Numbered from the stretch's first letter, positions 12,283 to 24,058 are shown. The stretch: DNA of 64,000 nt from Histoplasma ohiense (GCA_017607445.1 JAEVHH010000002.1:7718001-7782000), one strand, 5' to 3'. A program made the numbers and translations. The notes: generated from the sequence alone by a model not told the origin.

Positions 12283-13165
12283 CTACAGTCGATAACGGTT
12301 CTCCCATTCTGCGACCACGTCGTTCCTCCAGTTTTCGCCATACTCACTCCGCCAAATTTCTGCGATTTCTCTTGAAACCTCGTCACTAATGTCCCTCCAA
12401 GGGTTCTTATCATCATCCAGATTAGAGGCAGGGACAATATCAAGTGCATGTCCTGCCCAGGGTCCTTGGTTGAGCGAATCCCCAGCGACTGATGTAAGTC
12501 ATTCGTTGACCAACAAATCTTGGAGAGAATGACCTTCCCATAGCCCAATATCTTAATAAACAGGCCGCGAATGTATCTCTGATCCAGTGCAATTGCTGAG
12601 GGTCGAACAAACTCATGCGTAGTCAAATTTCTGAGTACCCATTCCTCCTACATGGATAGAAACTCGACGGCTCTGGGTTCACCACACGAGTTATATCCGC
12701 CGGGCTGCCCCAATTGTGCCTGAGATCAAGGGCTAGGACAAACAGACCATGAGGAAATCCTGTAGTGACTTCTGTGATGCTTGTGTATCGAGCATTAGCT
12801 AAGTCATACAGATTGACAGGGATCTCAGCAGAGCTCTCTGCTAATCCATCCTCCAATTCCTCCACTTCCAGCCCATTAGCTAGTTCATCCAAATCCTCTG
12901 AGGATCGCAATCCATCGGGGTACTTGCCATCCCGGTGGCTTTCATCACCTACACATATCACTGGGGTTCCAGCCCAGAGCCCCAGGTAGCCTGCAAAGTG
13001 CTCTGCAATCACCGGCCTTGCTAATACCCAGAAATGCCAACAGCTAAGTCCCAAGAGAAAAACACTCTCAATTTCTAAAAGCTCGATAATAAGATTATGT
13101 ATCTCATTGGGAAGTTGGATCAATGAGATGTAGGCATATCGATCGGGTTGCTTGACTGGCGACAT
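12283..13165 (-). pseudogene. F-box-like protein gene with two frame breaks
   Basis: Reading from 13165, the first frame gives an F-box-like N-terminus (ISLIQLPNEIHNLIIELLE, LGLSCWHFWVLARPVI), then GLWAGTPVICVGDES, an acidic Glu/Asp-rich stretch, and FYPCRRNGYSEI before a TGA at about 12623. One base off, the protein resumes with RNLTTHEFVRPSAIALDQRY and GYGKVILSKICWST. About 70 bp further on, near 12490, the frame shifts again and continues VAGDSLNQGPWAGHALDI, KNPWRDISDEVSREIAEIW and EWENRYRL, stopping at 12283. The order is that of a multi-copy F-box family common in Onygenales genomes, whose members are predicted SCF ubiquitin-ligase adaptors. Neither break shows a convincing intron with GT-AG ends, so I call a pseudogene. 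A sequencing error could mimic one break. Confidence 0.75.
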
Positions 13166-15843
13166 CTTTTCTGAGGGATGACTTGTTTCTGACTTGTTGA
13201 CTTCTCAGGCTTGCTGGTGGTACTGCTGTTCTTTGCCTCAAATTCGACAGGTATAACAGGCCCTGCAAAGAGAGAAACAAGGTCAGCTGCAGATCCTTCG
13301 AAGAGAATCTCTCCAAGCCTGCCCCCCCAGCCAAGTATTTCTCAACGATGAGGCGCGACGAGGCGGAAGTGTTGGCCCATAATTATGACTGGTAGTTACT
13401 GCGTCTAACGCCCAGGACATGGATTGTACCACAAGAGAAGAGAAAGCTTTTTCAATGGCAGAAGTTTTGAGCACCGTTCAACGATAGGTGACCGAGATTC
13501 AAACTTGTTCCAAGGTTGTATTAGTTGCTATCTACCAGGGGTATATACTGTGTGCGGGGCGCTAGTCCGTACCAGGAAGCCCAGGGCTCCTACGGCTTAC
13601 ACATGGGCCTCTGGGGGCCAAAGATGCTTGACAGCCTCTCCGGGAGCTGAGACATATATGTATGTGTATATGTGCGGTGTGCTAGTCCACAATACTCCTT
13701 GGACTAGCTACTGCAGAGATATCTACGCAGTATATATGCCTACCCACGTGCAGCGGGGTGGCAGCCCGAGCAAAGTACGTCCCAACGAGTTTCTAAGTGT
13801 GTTGCTCGCACGATTGAGATTGAATATATAGAAAGTTTTCTTGGATTTGCTCCACAAAAATTGACAATAGAAAATAGTTGTATTTCCCTTCTACTACTAG
13901 AATTCAGAATCTTTTTGAAAAATCAAATGCAGCTGACCACCAACTGTTGTTGCTGACATGAGAAAATGAGATATCATATGCAAAAGCTCAAGATGGACCA
14001 TGTTCAAAATCAAAGACTGGCTGGCTATCATCATGTGTTGAATGTGAAAATTTTCGCATTTCACTCTCATTTGCCTCGTTTTAAGTGGAACGCCCATGCA
14101 CCAAAAATTGGTTATGATCTTCAGTCAGACAATTACATCAAAGACTCTATATGACAACATCGACTCCAACAGCATTGTCGCCGATATGAAGAAGCTGAAA
14201 AACTTGCTGGGGGTTGACAGTGGCATCTGTAAATTTGGGCTTTTTACCACCAGGTTAAAATTTTATTTCATGCCTTGATGTCTAACAGCGTCTTCGTCCA
14301 CACTTCCATCGGTAAGTACGCGGCGACGTAACAACAATGCAGGGTTGGCAAAGGGGCACTAACTAAATATCATCCCAAAACCTGAACGGGTTAAGACGCA
14401 GCTACTGGGCTCTCATAGTTTTTAATTCTAGAGCCTGTAAACAAATGACGGCCGGCTTGTTCAAGGGGTTAAATATGGCACGCCTTCCTCTTCCCACTCG
14501 GCGACTTCATCGCCATCATCTCTAGTGCTTTGCGCTTGGAATTTGCATGGCAATACAAGTCCTCTCTCGGGCGTCTATGATTATTGCGGGCGTTGGGGAG
14601 GTTGCAGATGGCATACATAGTACATGTACGTATGTACAGTACATACATACCGATTTAACTTAGCTCTTTGGTCAAGGCGGGTCTTTTGTATTACTTAAAA
14701 CGATCACGGATTATTTTTCTTATTCTTCTTCTCCCCATGTGTCGTTTCTTCTCCTTTCAGTTAACTTCCATATTTCCCATCAACGCCTCAATCAACCACC
14801 ATAGGCATGGCCGTTTTCTATGATGAAACCATGCTGATTGGTCATGGCTTAAAGGAAACATACCCCCTTGCTACGGTGATATGAAACCCAAGTCCTTTCC
14901 CGGTGTTTGTTCTGGCGATTTTTAGAAACCACCATGCACCAAATCTTGGCTTGATGCCAAATTTACCTTGTACAGTACATATACGACCCTGTACAACCTA
15001 CATATTCAAGCCCATCTACTGTACGATGCACCGGAAAAATCCGATTTATTCAAATACAGGAGGGTACTGAAATAAAGCCGCAATTTCTGTATTATGCTAG
15101 GATATATTCCACCGAATGGGTACCCTTATAGTTATACAGCGAGTGTAGACAATGTCACAGACAAACAAAAAGCAAAACGCCACAATATAAATATTAGGCA
15201 ATACAGGATAGAGGAGATAGTATAAGGGGAAGAAAGGATTAAGAACGGAACACAAGGCAAAAAAACAAAAAGAAAAAAGCATAAAGTAAGTCGCGGGTGA
15301 GGCGGATGTTTTTTATTTCCAGTCCCATACCCTGCACGATATTTCATCCGGCCAACCCAGCCACCTTTCCCATTATAGCGCCCTAGGAAAAAATAAAGAG
15401 GAAGAGGAAAATAGCAACGGTAAAGCAATCCATAACCTAGGAGAAGAGAAAGAGACCATATTGACACAGAACAAGTGCAGACGCTCATATAACCCGATTG
15501 GAACACGGAGGAACGGGAATAGCGAAAGGAAAGACTCCAGAGGGTATCATGAATACCTAGGCATATATTCGCAAGACGAAGGTAACGTGTTGTATGCGCC
15601 GTCAGTTCCCGGCTGAGTACCAATCGCTCCGCTCAAACCCGGCGTATGTACGACGCGAGCCGCAAGCTCAAGTGCTGGGGAAAAGAAAACTGGATAGAAC
15701 ATAGAAGGCAAGTCGCAGCAAAACATAACAAAGGAGAAAGCGATCAAATTCGAATGGCGCGCATTGTTTGTCAGTTTCAAAACATGTCCACGTTAGATAG
15801 GCTTGCGACGGCTTTTGGGGGTTTTTTTTTCTTAGTTCGTCAT
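13166..15843. other. Intergenic, 2.7 kb
   Basis: No convincing gene between the F-box relic and H2A.Z. It contains a duplicated motif around 13551 and 13671 (TGTGCGG then GCTAGTCC), a 9-bp stem-loop at 13681-13708, and GTACAT-type short palindromes near 14620-14655. Frames such as 15132-15623 (-) are low in recognisable content and are probably the H2A.Z 3' flank. Confidence 0.4.
13681..13708. repeat. Stem-loop with perfect 9-bp arms
   Basis: GCTAGTCCA at 13681-13689 and TGGACTAGC at 13700-13708 form perfect inverted arms around a 10-nt loop. The left arm is the second copy of a motif also seen at 13560-13567 (GCTAGTCC). Role unknown. Confidence 0.6.
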
Positions 15844-16712
15844 TTATTCCGTAGTCTTGTTCTTCTTCTTTTGTTCGACCTTAAGGAGTAGCGCCCGGTT
15901 GATACGAGGTAAGACACCTCCAAACGCGATTGTCGCGCGGATGAGGGTATCTAACTCTTCATCACCACGGATCGCGAGTTGAAGGTGGCGGGGTGTGATA
16001 CGCTTGACTTTGAGATCCTTGGCGGCGTTACCTGCGAGTTCGAGAACTTCAGCAATAAGATATTCAAGAACAGCGGTGACGTAAACGGCGGCTGTTGGAT
16101 TCAAAGTTAGAGTATATTCATTAAGCCAGGGCCCAGGATTCAGCCTCGCGCATTTTAGGCTGCGAGGATCAGAGAGATAATATTGGCATATAGGCAACAA
16201 TGTTGGAATATCACGAGCCATTTCATACCTTTAGCACCAACGCGCATCTTGTTTTGCGTGGTATTCTTCAAAAAGCGCTTGACACGACCGCAAGGGAACT
16301 AATGTAAAGATACTGTGTCAGCCCAGATTTGCACCAAGCACATGTAGTGTGTAACTCTGAATCAAAGTGGATGAAACGTGTCATCCCGCAAAATTATGGC
16401 GAAAAGTGTGCGTCGGGACTCCATCAGCCCAAAAACGCGCCAAGGTGATATGTGGTGAAAGCCAGGAGTTCCATCACAGTTTGTTATCCTTCCTGACGCG
16501 TTGAGGTAGCGGCTCGCTAAACGGATGGAGAAGAGCTCAGAGTCGCACGGGAGACAGACAAAAGAGCAGGAGATGAAGGAAAATCAAAACAGCTTCCAGT
16601 GGGGAAGACGAACATGTAAGCCAGCCCTTGCACTGTGAGATTTTTGAGTTTTCCCCGCCGTATCCTTTGGACCGCCCTTCCCTCCAATAGACTTTCCTTT
16701 ACCACCAGGCAT
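15844..16712 (-). CDS. HTZ1: Histone variant H2A.Z
   Basis: Three exons: 16712-16614, 16298-16229 and 16091-15844, encoding 138 residues. The N-terminus MPGGKGKSIGGKGG with Lys-Gly acetylation-type repeats leads into KTQKSHSARAGL, then FPCGRVKRFLKN, NKMRVGAKAAVYVTAVLEYL, the acidic patch region ELAGNAAKDLKVKR, HLQLAIRGDEELDTLI and a C-terminal KVEQKKKNKTTE. The GDEELDTLI stretch and short tail mark H2A.Z rather than canonical H2A, which would have an SQE-type tail. It replaces H2A in promoter-flanking nucleosomes through the SWR1 complex. Intron 1 is 315 bp, the others short. Two positions differ from the family as I know it: His instead of Gln at the exon 1/2 join (AGLHFP), and Ile instead of Thr in EYLIAEVLEL. 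Confidence 0.96.
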
Positions 16713-17927
16713 GTCGAACAAAAGGCAGATATCGAGTCGCAGGAACAAATATGTCGCGTCGGGCGATGAACAGAACCTGTGGCGGATGAGCGTGGACGAG
16801 GGGATGGAGTAGCAGTGTGGCAAAGTTCGCGTTGTTGATGATGATGGACGGATGATGGAGACCAGAAACTCACCAGCGAACTTTGTGATCGCTTAAGAAA
16901 AAGTTAGGAAATAGCGTTGAAGGACAAAAGTGCACTAGTCCTAATCCGGCACTTGCCTCATCGGTCCCAGAACACCGAATATCAGAAGCTTCAGTGAAGC
17001 AGAGATATATGTTGTTGAAGGGACAGCAATATGGACAGAATGGAGCTGCCAATACAGCTCACAGAATAGAAATAGCAGGAAGAGCCTCGTTTTTCTGTCT
17101 GGTCAGTTTCCAGACATCCCCATGGGTAGCACGACATAGTGCGCTGAGGATTCCCAGCTCGCATCCCAGGTAGAGAGTCCTGAGAGCCTTAAACCGCTGG
17201 TTAGGAAAAGATATGACATGGCGGCAGAGTAGATACAGTCTTCAGGTGATGGTAGGACAGTACCTAGAGCCGACATAACCACAGTTCATTGCCATGCCCT
17301 GGCTGAATGTTCTATTGCCTTCCAACAACACACAATCGTGGAGGATTCAAGCTGTTGGGCCAAGGCAAGGCGGAGGAGCAAGTTCTCTGATTATATCATC
17401 ATCTATCCACGTGATTTCTATGTTTACTAGGTACGACTAAAAACCCATTCCGCAACGAGATCTTCTTAGCTTTACTACAAGAATCTGAAAGATGATTGTG
17501 AGTGTCTCTGATCTTTACCGAATTCTAAGAATATTGAAGAAGCCAAACGTCTTTTTACTTCCATTATATCCTATATTCATCTATCAACAGACTACCACGC
17601 CTTTGTCATGATGTAGAAAGTAGGGAAACAAAGCAATATCAAAGAAAATATTGTTGCCTTCCTTACCATTGAAAAAAAAAAAAAGCTTTCTTTACCTGTA
17701 AAATAGTTTGTTTTCGATACCTGGAATATTCAGTCAGAAATATTACATCTCCGGACGGCGGCTTAAGTTCATTAAAAGATAAACATACAACTTGGAATCC
17801 AAGGCGGCCCCCCTATTTGAACAAAAAAGGCTCATCAGATAGAGTCCATCCAACTCCCAAGACAGTTGTTAAGACCCTACACACTACAAATCCCCCCATT
17901 AAGTTGAAAGGGAAAAAGAGCAAAGGC
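16713..17927. other. H2A.Z upstream region
   Basis: About 1.2 kb upstream of H2A.Z and of the small ORF at 17928, in divergent orientation. It should contain the histone variant promoter. No other coding frame is convincing. Confidence 0.4.
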
Positions 17928-18122
17928 ATGTGCGAAGACGTCACGGAAGTATACGAATTCTGTCGCCACCCCGGTAAATCCTATGTCCGCCCTTGTTCAA
18001 AAGGTTCGCAGTGCGATGAACTCGTCTCCGTCGACCTGATCATCATGTCCTTTTGCCCATGCTGTTTCCAGATGGGGGATTGGTTGGGGCTGGTCAATAA
18101 GGCGGTGATGGAAGGTTGGTGA
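17928..18122 (+). CDS. Small Cys-rich hypothetical protein
   Basis: An open frame of 64 residues from ATG 17928 (MCEDVTEVYEFCRHPGKSYV) with seven Cys, including the spacing C-x9-C-x-H near the start and an FCPCCFQM segment near the middle. Short fungal proteins beginning with Met-Cys, a first Cys-His pair and later Cys residues are common and uncharacterised; this resembles them in layout. An upstream in-frame start exists at 17817, but its first 37 residues look like leader. It has no signal peptide. There is no assigned function, and the gene may have further exons that I did not find. Confidence 0.35.
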   Translation: MCEDVTEVYEFCRHPGKSYVRPCSKGSQCDELVSVDLIIMSFCPCCFQMGDWLGLVNKAVMEGW

Positions 18123-19500
18123 TGGAGATGGAGATCTGTTAGGGTCAAAGGTGAGCTTGGAGGTGGTGTCTGCATTGCCGTTGACGTGGACCCCCATCAC
18201 AAGGCTGATCAGAAAAATAATATAGGCTTGTGTAGCAGCGGATGGCGCACACGTTGATTTTAAAGGCCATGGAGAAAATCCGCTGGCGCCTTTTGCGGGT
18301 TTTGGGGGTGAGTCATGTCGGCCCAAAATATCTGCTATTCTGTGCTAATCGCATGTTCATTTAGATCACACTGTCACTGTGTATGGCCTACGTCTGGCAG
18401 AGAAGTGTATTCAGACCTGATTTTTTAAACGAAGGCAACACGGGTACATTAGATCAGGAATATCAAGAGCGCATACTTATGATTTGGCGGAATTTCAGAA
18501 ATTAATTGTATCGATCAGGCCAGTAGTTCTGCAGAAATTCCAATGAATGCGCGCCATCTGGCTTCATCTTCCTGAGTTTCGCGGCTCACTCCTCGGTATA
18601 TTGCTAGGGAGTCTACATATTTCTTTTGTTAGCAATGAATGGAATTTCGCGCGTTTCTACATGTATTCTCGGAGACAGAAGATAAATAATAAAATAATAA
18701 GTATCCAATACCTACCAGCGGATCGTCTTTCGAATGATAGAGCAGAATCAGCGGTATTGTCCACCCTCTCATCTCCAAACTGACTATCAGGTTAAGCCAC
18801 TCCTTAACCTTAGAGAAATTGCAGAATCGATGAGCCATGAGCAGTGCAGCAAAAAGGTTCTTCCTGCTACCAGGCTTTGCTCGTATGCAGAGCTTCCCTG
18901 GTCCTAGCGCTGCTATGTGCTCCTCAACCAACAAATCTGGATACATATTACATATCCCGCACCGTGGCAGGGTCCTTGACCAGTGCCTCTGGTACAACCC
19001 AAAGACTACCCATACTGAGTCCTGGGTATTGCAGACAGACTAAGACCCTTGATTTGCAATAAAGTCATATCAAGAAGTACTGTCTGGGCAGCATAGTATC
19101 TCCAACGCTATCCCCGCACACGAGCAGACTATTCAGATCCAGCTCAAGGGCCGGGAGAAATTCGGCATTGGATGGACCATTCTACCTCGGTTATTTCTCA
19201 GCTCATTGCCCTAGATCCCGATGAAGAAGCTTTTGAGATCATATCACGGTGGTTGAGGCGATTGAAGCTCAAAAGCTTGCCAAGAAAATCCACAAAACTA
19301 GGAAGTAAACCACGTGATATTGCGCCTCATCGGCTCTTGGGGCCAGTTGTCGCTTCAAGGTTTTGCGCCTTGAGTTTGTTCTGCCCCAAGCCTTCGAAGG
19401 AAGAGCCAACACAAACTCGGAAACTGGGCTCTTGCTTCATATCTCTCTATTTGTATTTGATTTCTTCTTCTCACCAATATCGCCATCTCCACTCGTCATC
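18123..19500. other. Intergenic before PHO88
   Basis: About 1.4 kb. An open frame of 122 codons at 18629-18997 (-) and another at 19172-19510 (+, overlapping the PHO88 start) show no recognisable domain. I treat the stretch as promoter and possible relic sequence. Confidence 0.35.
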
Positions 19501-19980
19501 ATGGCGCTGAACCCGCAAGTGTAAGCTACGGTCCTTGTTCTTGATACACCCCTTCGTCTTGCTCCCCACATCTTCTTTCAGTTTTGAAAAGGCAGTGGTC
19601 GGATAGGGTATTCGGTACCGGATTTGGATGAAGTCCTTATCCTGCAGTACGGGCACTGCGGTATCCTATCCAGCCATGCCTGTCACCCCCGTCACTGCCT
19701 GCGCTTCAAGGGAAAGCAGAGGAACCTTTGGGCTAATACGATTGCTACCGCCAACAGATTTAACCTGGTGATCATCCTTGTGATGATGCAGGTGTCGAAG
19801 AAAATCCCCTTCGACAACCCTTCTGTTCTCTTGGGCGTGCGCTCTATGTATGTCGTTTCCAACGTCTTGATCATGGCGCTGTACATGTATGTGCGACACC
19901 AAATAATCAAGAAGAAAGGTTCGTCGCTTTTTTCCATTTCGTTTCTTTTTACTTTTTTATTAAACTTTTCCCGCGCATGC

Positions 19981-20017
<37 letters not shown>

Positions 20018-20475
20018 AGATCCTGGAATCCCCTCCCCTATATGTAACCCACAGCATTCTAACAAGCACCAAAACCAAAACAGACCTCAGAACCCTCAAA
20101 TACGTCGAACCCCCTGCTATGGGATCGGGTGAAGAGCCGCGGCCCGTCATCACCACCGTCCAGGACTACGACAAGCAGCAACTCCGCTCTCTCCTCAAGG
20201 GCCAGCTGATGGGCGTGGGCATGATGTGCGTGATGCACCTGTACTTCAAGTACACCAACCCGCTAGTGATCCAGTCGATCATCCCCTTCAAGACCGCGCT
20301 CGAGGGCAACCTGGTCAAAATCCACGTGTTCGGCATGTCGGACAAGGGCGAATTGGAGCGGCCGTGGAAGGCGGCGGGGGGCCTGCTTGGGATGGCCCAG
20401 GGCGAGGTGAAGAAGGATCGCGCCAGTGTCGAGTCTGCGGAGAAGAAGTGGAGAGGCGGTGCAAAGGAGGAGTAG
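19501..20475 (+). CDS. PHO88: Pho88/Snd3 ER membrane targeting factor
   Basis: Three exons: 19501-19520, 19758-19918 and 20084-20475, encoding 190 residues. The tiny first exon codes MALNPQ plus two bases of Val; the second starts FNLVIILVMMQVSKKIPF, a membrane segment, then another hydrophobic segment VLIMALYMYV. The third carries TLKYVEPPAMGSGEEPRPV, VTTVQDYD-type spacing (TTVQDYDKQQL), HLYFKYTNPLVIQSIIPFK and KIHVFG, all diagnostic of Pho88. In yeast this ER protein (Snd3) takes part in SRP-independent insertion of membrane proteins and was first linked to phosphate uptake. The lysine-rich C-terminus is expected to face the cytosol. Intron 2 contains a long AT dinucleotide run. Confidence 0.94.
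19984..20015. repeat. (AT)n microsatellite in PHO88 intron 2
   Basis: About 16 AT units lie within the second intron of PHO88, between the donor at 19919 and the acceptor at 20083. Confidence 0.95.
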
Positions 20476-21045
20476 GAGTAGTAACCTGTCGGATGCATGG
20501 CATACTTCTTTTTGTCTTCTTCGTCTGCTTCTTTCTTTTGCTTCCCATTCTTTAGACCCGGGGGGCGGTGGGGGGTTATTACAAAAATGTGCCGGGAACG
20601 TGTTCTTTTCCCTTTTTCCTTTATTTCCCTTTCTTTGCCCTCTTTTTCCCGGCAACTTCAGGACATGCGGGATACAAAAATTATCGCTCTAATAGATATT
20701 TCCCCTCCCCACCTCACCATTTTTTTTTTTTTTTTTTCTCTTTCTCTTTTTGGTGTCGAGCATCTATCAATCAACCCGCGCCTGCGGATGGTACGTATTG
20801 CATTTGTATGTACAGTACAATGAATGGCGTTCTCCTTTCTTTTCGATATCTACCTATCTGATATATTCCGCAAGCCACACGCTGGTTTTCCAAATTTATA
20901 ATGGATACGGATACGGATTACAGAGCCGTGGGAATGGAAGAAACATCAAAGAGAGTGCCCTGGAGCACGCGAGAATCTCACGGGAGGGAGAGAGCGCAAG
21001 CAAATCCGACCCCTGATCTACGTGGGTCTGCAGCTCTGTGCTACG

Positions 21046-21066
21046 GCTAGGGCTAGGGCTAGGGCT
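21046..21066. repeat. Telomere-like GGGCTA run
   Basis: Three and a half tandem copies of GGCTAG/GGGCTA, one base away from the fungal telomere unit TTAGGG. Isolated and short. Confidence 0.7.
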
Positions 21067-21116
21067 AAGCTAATCGATGCAGTTCTTGTAGACGGAGCAT
21101 TCCAGATTGCGACGAC

Positions 21117-21180
21117 AAGGAAGAAGAAAGAAGAAGAAGACGAAGAAGAAGAAGAAGAAGAAGAAGAAGAAGAAGAAGAA
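21117..21180. repeat. (GAA)n microsatellite
   Basis: About 20 GAA units with one CGA interruption. One frame reads as a Glu run, the opposite strand as a Leu run; neither belongs to a gene I can support. Confidence 0.9.
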
Positions 21181-22046
21181 AAATCCGCAGCGGAGCGCAG
21201 ATGACGATGGAGATTAGTAATAGCAATTTAATGGGAAAGGGGCGGCGAGTTGCGGGTTTCTCGACTCCCATGAGTAACATTTGTCAGACTGGATAGTTGA
21301 ATGGTCTGTTTGTTCCAATGGGCGATATTGCAGTACTCAATATTTGCCTGGGAGGGATAGATAGGGCAAGTTCAAGGGGTTTCCCTAATCTTTTGTGGCT
21401 GTGGCCGGGGTGGATATGTCATTGACCAGATGGTGTGGAGGGGTAGTTGATGAAAAAAGAAATCAAAAAAGAAACATATCGAGCCGGGAGAGGGGTGAGA
21501 GGGGTGAGAATACAGTTGAACTCCTGGATAACTAGATCAATCAATTGACTCACAGCTCGACTTGAAAGAAAGAGAAGAGAAGAGAAGAGAAAAAGATCAT
21601 TGAAAAACAAAACAAAACAACCAACCAACCAACCAACCAGGAAATACCGAAATTGCTGGGTACGGAACAAGCCGGCGAGGCAGCCAGCCAGGAGCAATCT
21701 GGTGCGAGAGGATGCAAGGTTGAGCTCAGTGAACGATAATTGGGGGTTGTTGAAGTCCTGTTGGATAGTTCGGGGATGGATCTATTTCATTTTATTTTTC
21801 TTTCCTCCTATTTTTGCTTTTTGCGTTCTACAGCCTAGCCTCGAGGGCTTTTTGTAATCATTGCGTCAAAACCCGCCGCATCCAAGCATGACGATGATTT
21901 GAATACTGGTATTTATGTGGCCCGCCGCCCACCCCGCCTGTTGAGGCCAATTCTTCGTTTGGTTTATCTTCCTCTCTCATCCAAGATAGGATTCTGTATA
22001 TTCTTCTGTCAATCTCCTGTTCTGTCTCTCCAGCGCATTATCTATC

Positions 22047-22062
22047 TACATACATACATACA

Positions 22063-22118
<56 letters not shown>
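22047..22118. repeat. (ACAT)n-(AT)n compound microsatellite in GAPDH leader
   Basis: About eleven ACAT units run directly into about fourteen AT units, ending some 200 bp upstream of the GAPDH start codon. Confidence 0.95.
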
Positions 22119-22120
<2 letters not shown>

Positions 22121-22321
22121 TGTGTCCCTTGTTTCTGTTCCCCCTCTGCCTGATCCCGGAACTTTCCTTCCACATCCCGAGCTACCCCGCCAGATCCGGT
22201 TTGTCCCCCAACAATTTTATTCTCTTCCTCTCCTCCTGAAAAACCAACAGTTCTACCCCACCATCGTGCTTTTGCTTCTGTCAACTCACTCCATCCATCC
22301 ATCTATCCATATCCAGAAAAC

Positions 22322-23712
22322 ATGGTCGTCAAGGTATATATATAGATATCTCTCTCTCCATACATATACCGATGTGTTTATATCTACGTATCTGGGCAAG
22401 ATACATACTAACAACTACGTCTCCAGGTCGGAATCAACGGCTTCGGTCGTATTGGGCGTATTGTAGGTCTCCCTCCCTCTTCCCTCGCCATCTCCTCTCC
22501 CTTTTTCGCTTGTTTCTCTGATTGCTAATCCCATTCCCTATACCAGGTCTTCCGGAATGCGTGAGTTTCCTGCCAATCCATTCTCATTGTGGATGGTATC
22601 TGCTTACATCTGGCGTACTGACAACCCTTCCCAGTATCGAGCACGGCGAGGTTGACGTCGTTGCGGTCAACGATCCCTTCATTGAGACCCACTATGCTGT
22701 ATGTCTGAACAATATAAAAGAAATAATCGTTTCATTCGATGGTTCTATGATGAACGGAACACATTGCTGATAATTTTACCAAATACACCCGCCACCAACA
22801 GGCCTACATGCTCAAATATGACTCCACGCATGGCCAGTTCAAGGGCACCATCGAGGTCAACAGCAATGGCTTGACCGTCAATGGCAAGGCTGTCACGTTC
22901 TACCAAGAGAGAGACCCCGCGAACATCCCCTGGGGCAAGCACGGTGTGGAATACGTCGTTGAGTCCACTGGCGTCTTCACCACCACCGAGAAGGCCAGCG
23001 CCCACTTGAAAGGCGGTGCCAAGAAGGTCATCATCTCCGCTCCCTCTGCAGATGCCCCCATGTTCGTCATGGGCGTCAACGAGAAAACATACGACCCGAG
23101 CGTCAACGTCCTTTCCAATGCCTCCTGCACCACCAACTGCCTCGCCCCGCTTGCAAAGGTCATCAATGACAACTTCGGCCTGACCGAGGGCCTCATGACG
23201 ACCATCCACTCCTACACCGCCACCCAGAAGACCGTCGACGGGCCGTCTTCCAAGGACTGGCGTGGTGGCCGCACCGCTGCTCAGAACATCATCCCCAGCA
23301 GCACAGGCGCCGCCAAGGCCGTCGGCAAGGTCATCCCATCCCTCAACGGCAAGCTCACCGGCATGTCCATGCGTGTGCCCACCGCCAACGTCTCCGTCGT
23401 TGACTTGACCTGCAAAACCGAGAAACCCGTCACCTACGATCAGATCAAGCAGACCATCAAGAAAGCCTCTGAGGGCGAGCTCAAAGGTACGTCAATATAT
23501 ATATCTATATCATTCTCCCCCACCAATCAAATAAATAACATAAAACTTGAACAAAACACAAACTAACCAAATGTTGTATACTTTTTGCTCTACAGGCATC
23601 CTCGGCTACTCCGAAGACGCTCTCGTCTCCTCTGACTTGAACGGCGACTCCCGCTCCTCCATTTTCGATGCCTCCGCTGGCATCGCCCTCAACGACCACT
23701 TCATCAAGCTCA

Positions 23713-23744
<32 letters not shown>

Positions 23745-23936
23745 CGTCGCGTCGTCGACCTCATCGGTAAGATCACGTCTTCCCCCCTTGCTCCTTCACG
23801 CTTATCCCTTCCCTGTCTTTCATCTTTGCTGGGCAGGGTTCTAGTGCTAGTGCCTTGTGTTCCAGGAAATACCCATGCTAATATGCTCCTTTTGTTGTGT
23901 GCAGCTTACATTGCCAAGGTCGACGCCGGCAAATAG
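22322..23936 (+). CDS. gpdA: Glyceraldehyde-3-phosphate dehydrogenase
   Basis: Seven exons: 22322-22333, 22427-22462, 22547-22560, 22635-22698, 22802-23486, 23596-23766 and 23905-23936, giving 337 residues, the normal length. The NAD-binding start VGINGFGRIGRI is split over exons 1-3; the catalytic stretch is SNASCTTNCLAPL with the active Cys, followed by the catalytic His in TIHSYTATQ. WYDNEWGYSRRVVDLI near the end closes the fold. It oxidises glyceraldehyde-3-phosphate to 1,3-bisphosphoglycerate in cytosolic glycolysis. The first 63 codons are spread over four very small exons (12, 36, 14 and 64 bp) while most of the protein sits in exon 5, a layout usual for ascomycete gpdA. A putative poly(A) signal follows at 24053. 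Confidence 0.98.
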
Positions 23937-24052
23937 CAATCAACAGCGAGCAGTAGGGAAAGAAGCGTCCTCTAATAACAAAAGAGAACCAACAGCATCA
24001 TAACGAAACGAATCCTATAGGAGGACTTCCCGTACTTACTTGCCTCCTTTGA

Positions 24053-24058
24053 AATAAA
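24053..24058 (+). terminator. Putative GAPDH polyadenylation signal
   Basis: AATAAA lies 117 bases after the GAPDH stop codon, in an A-rich context. Position and motif fit a cleavage/polyadenylation signal; no transcript evidence. Confidence 0.45.

Larger units (their letters stand above)
20476..22321. other. PHO88 3' flank and GAPDH promoter region
   Basis: 1.8 kb without a convincing ORF. It is rich in simple sequence: T-rich runs near 20720, a GGGCTA run at 21046-21066, a GAA run at 21117-21180, a pyrimidine-rich leader and the ACAT/AT run just before the GAPDH start. Long C/T tracts ahead of the start are usual for strongly expressed fungal glycolytic genes. Confidence 0.5.

Noticed and set aside
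18629..18997. 122-codon minus-strand frame with some hydrophobic, protein-like stretches
   Set aside because: No domain recognised, no supporting exons found, and two plus-strand frames overlap it. It could be an old gene relic, but the evidence is too thin.
22745..23209. 154-codon antisense frame over GAPDH
   Set aside because: Shadow of the highly codon-biased GAPDH exon 5; the sense strand is certain.
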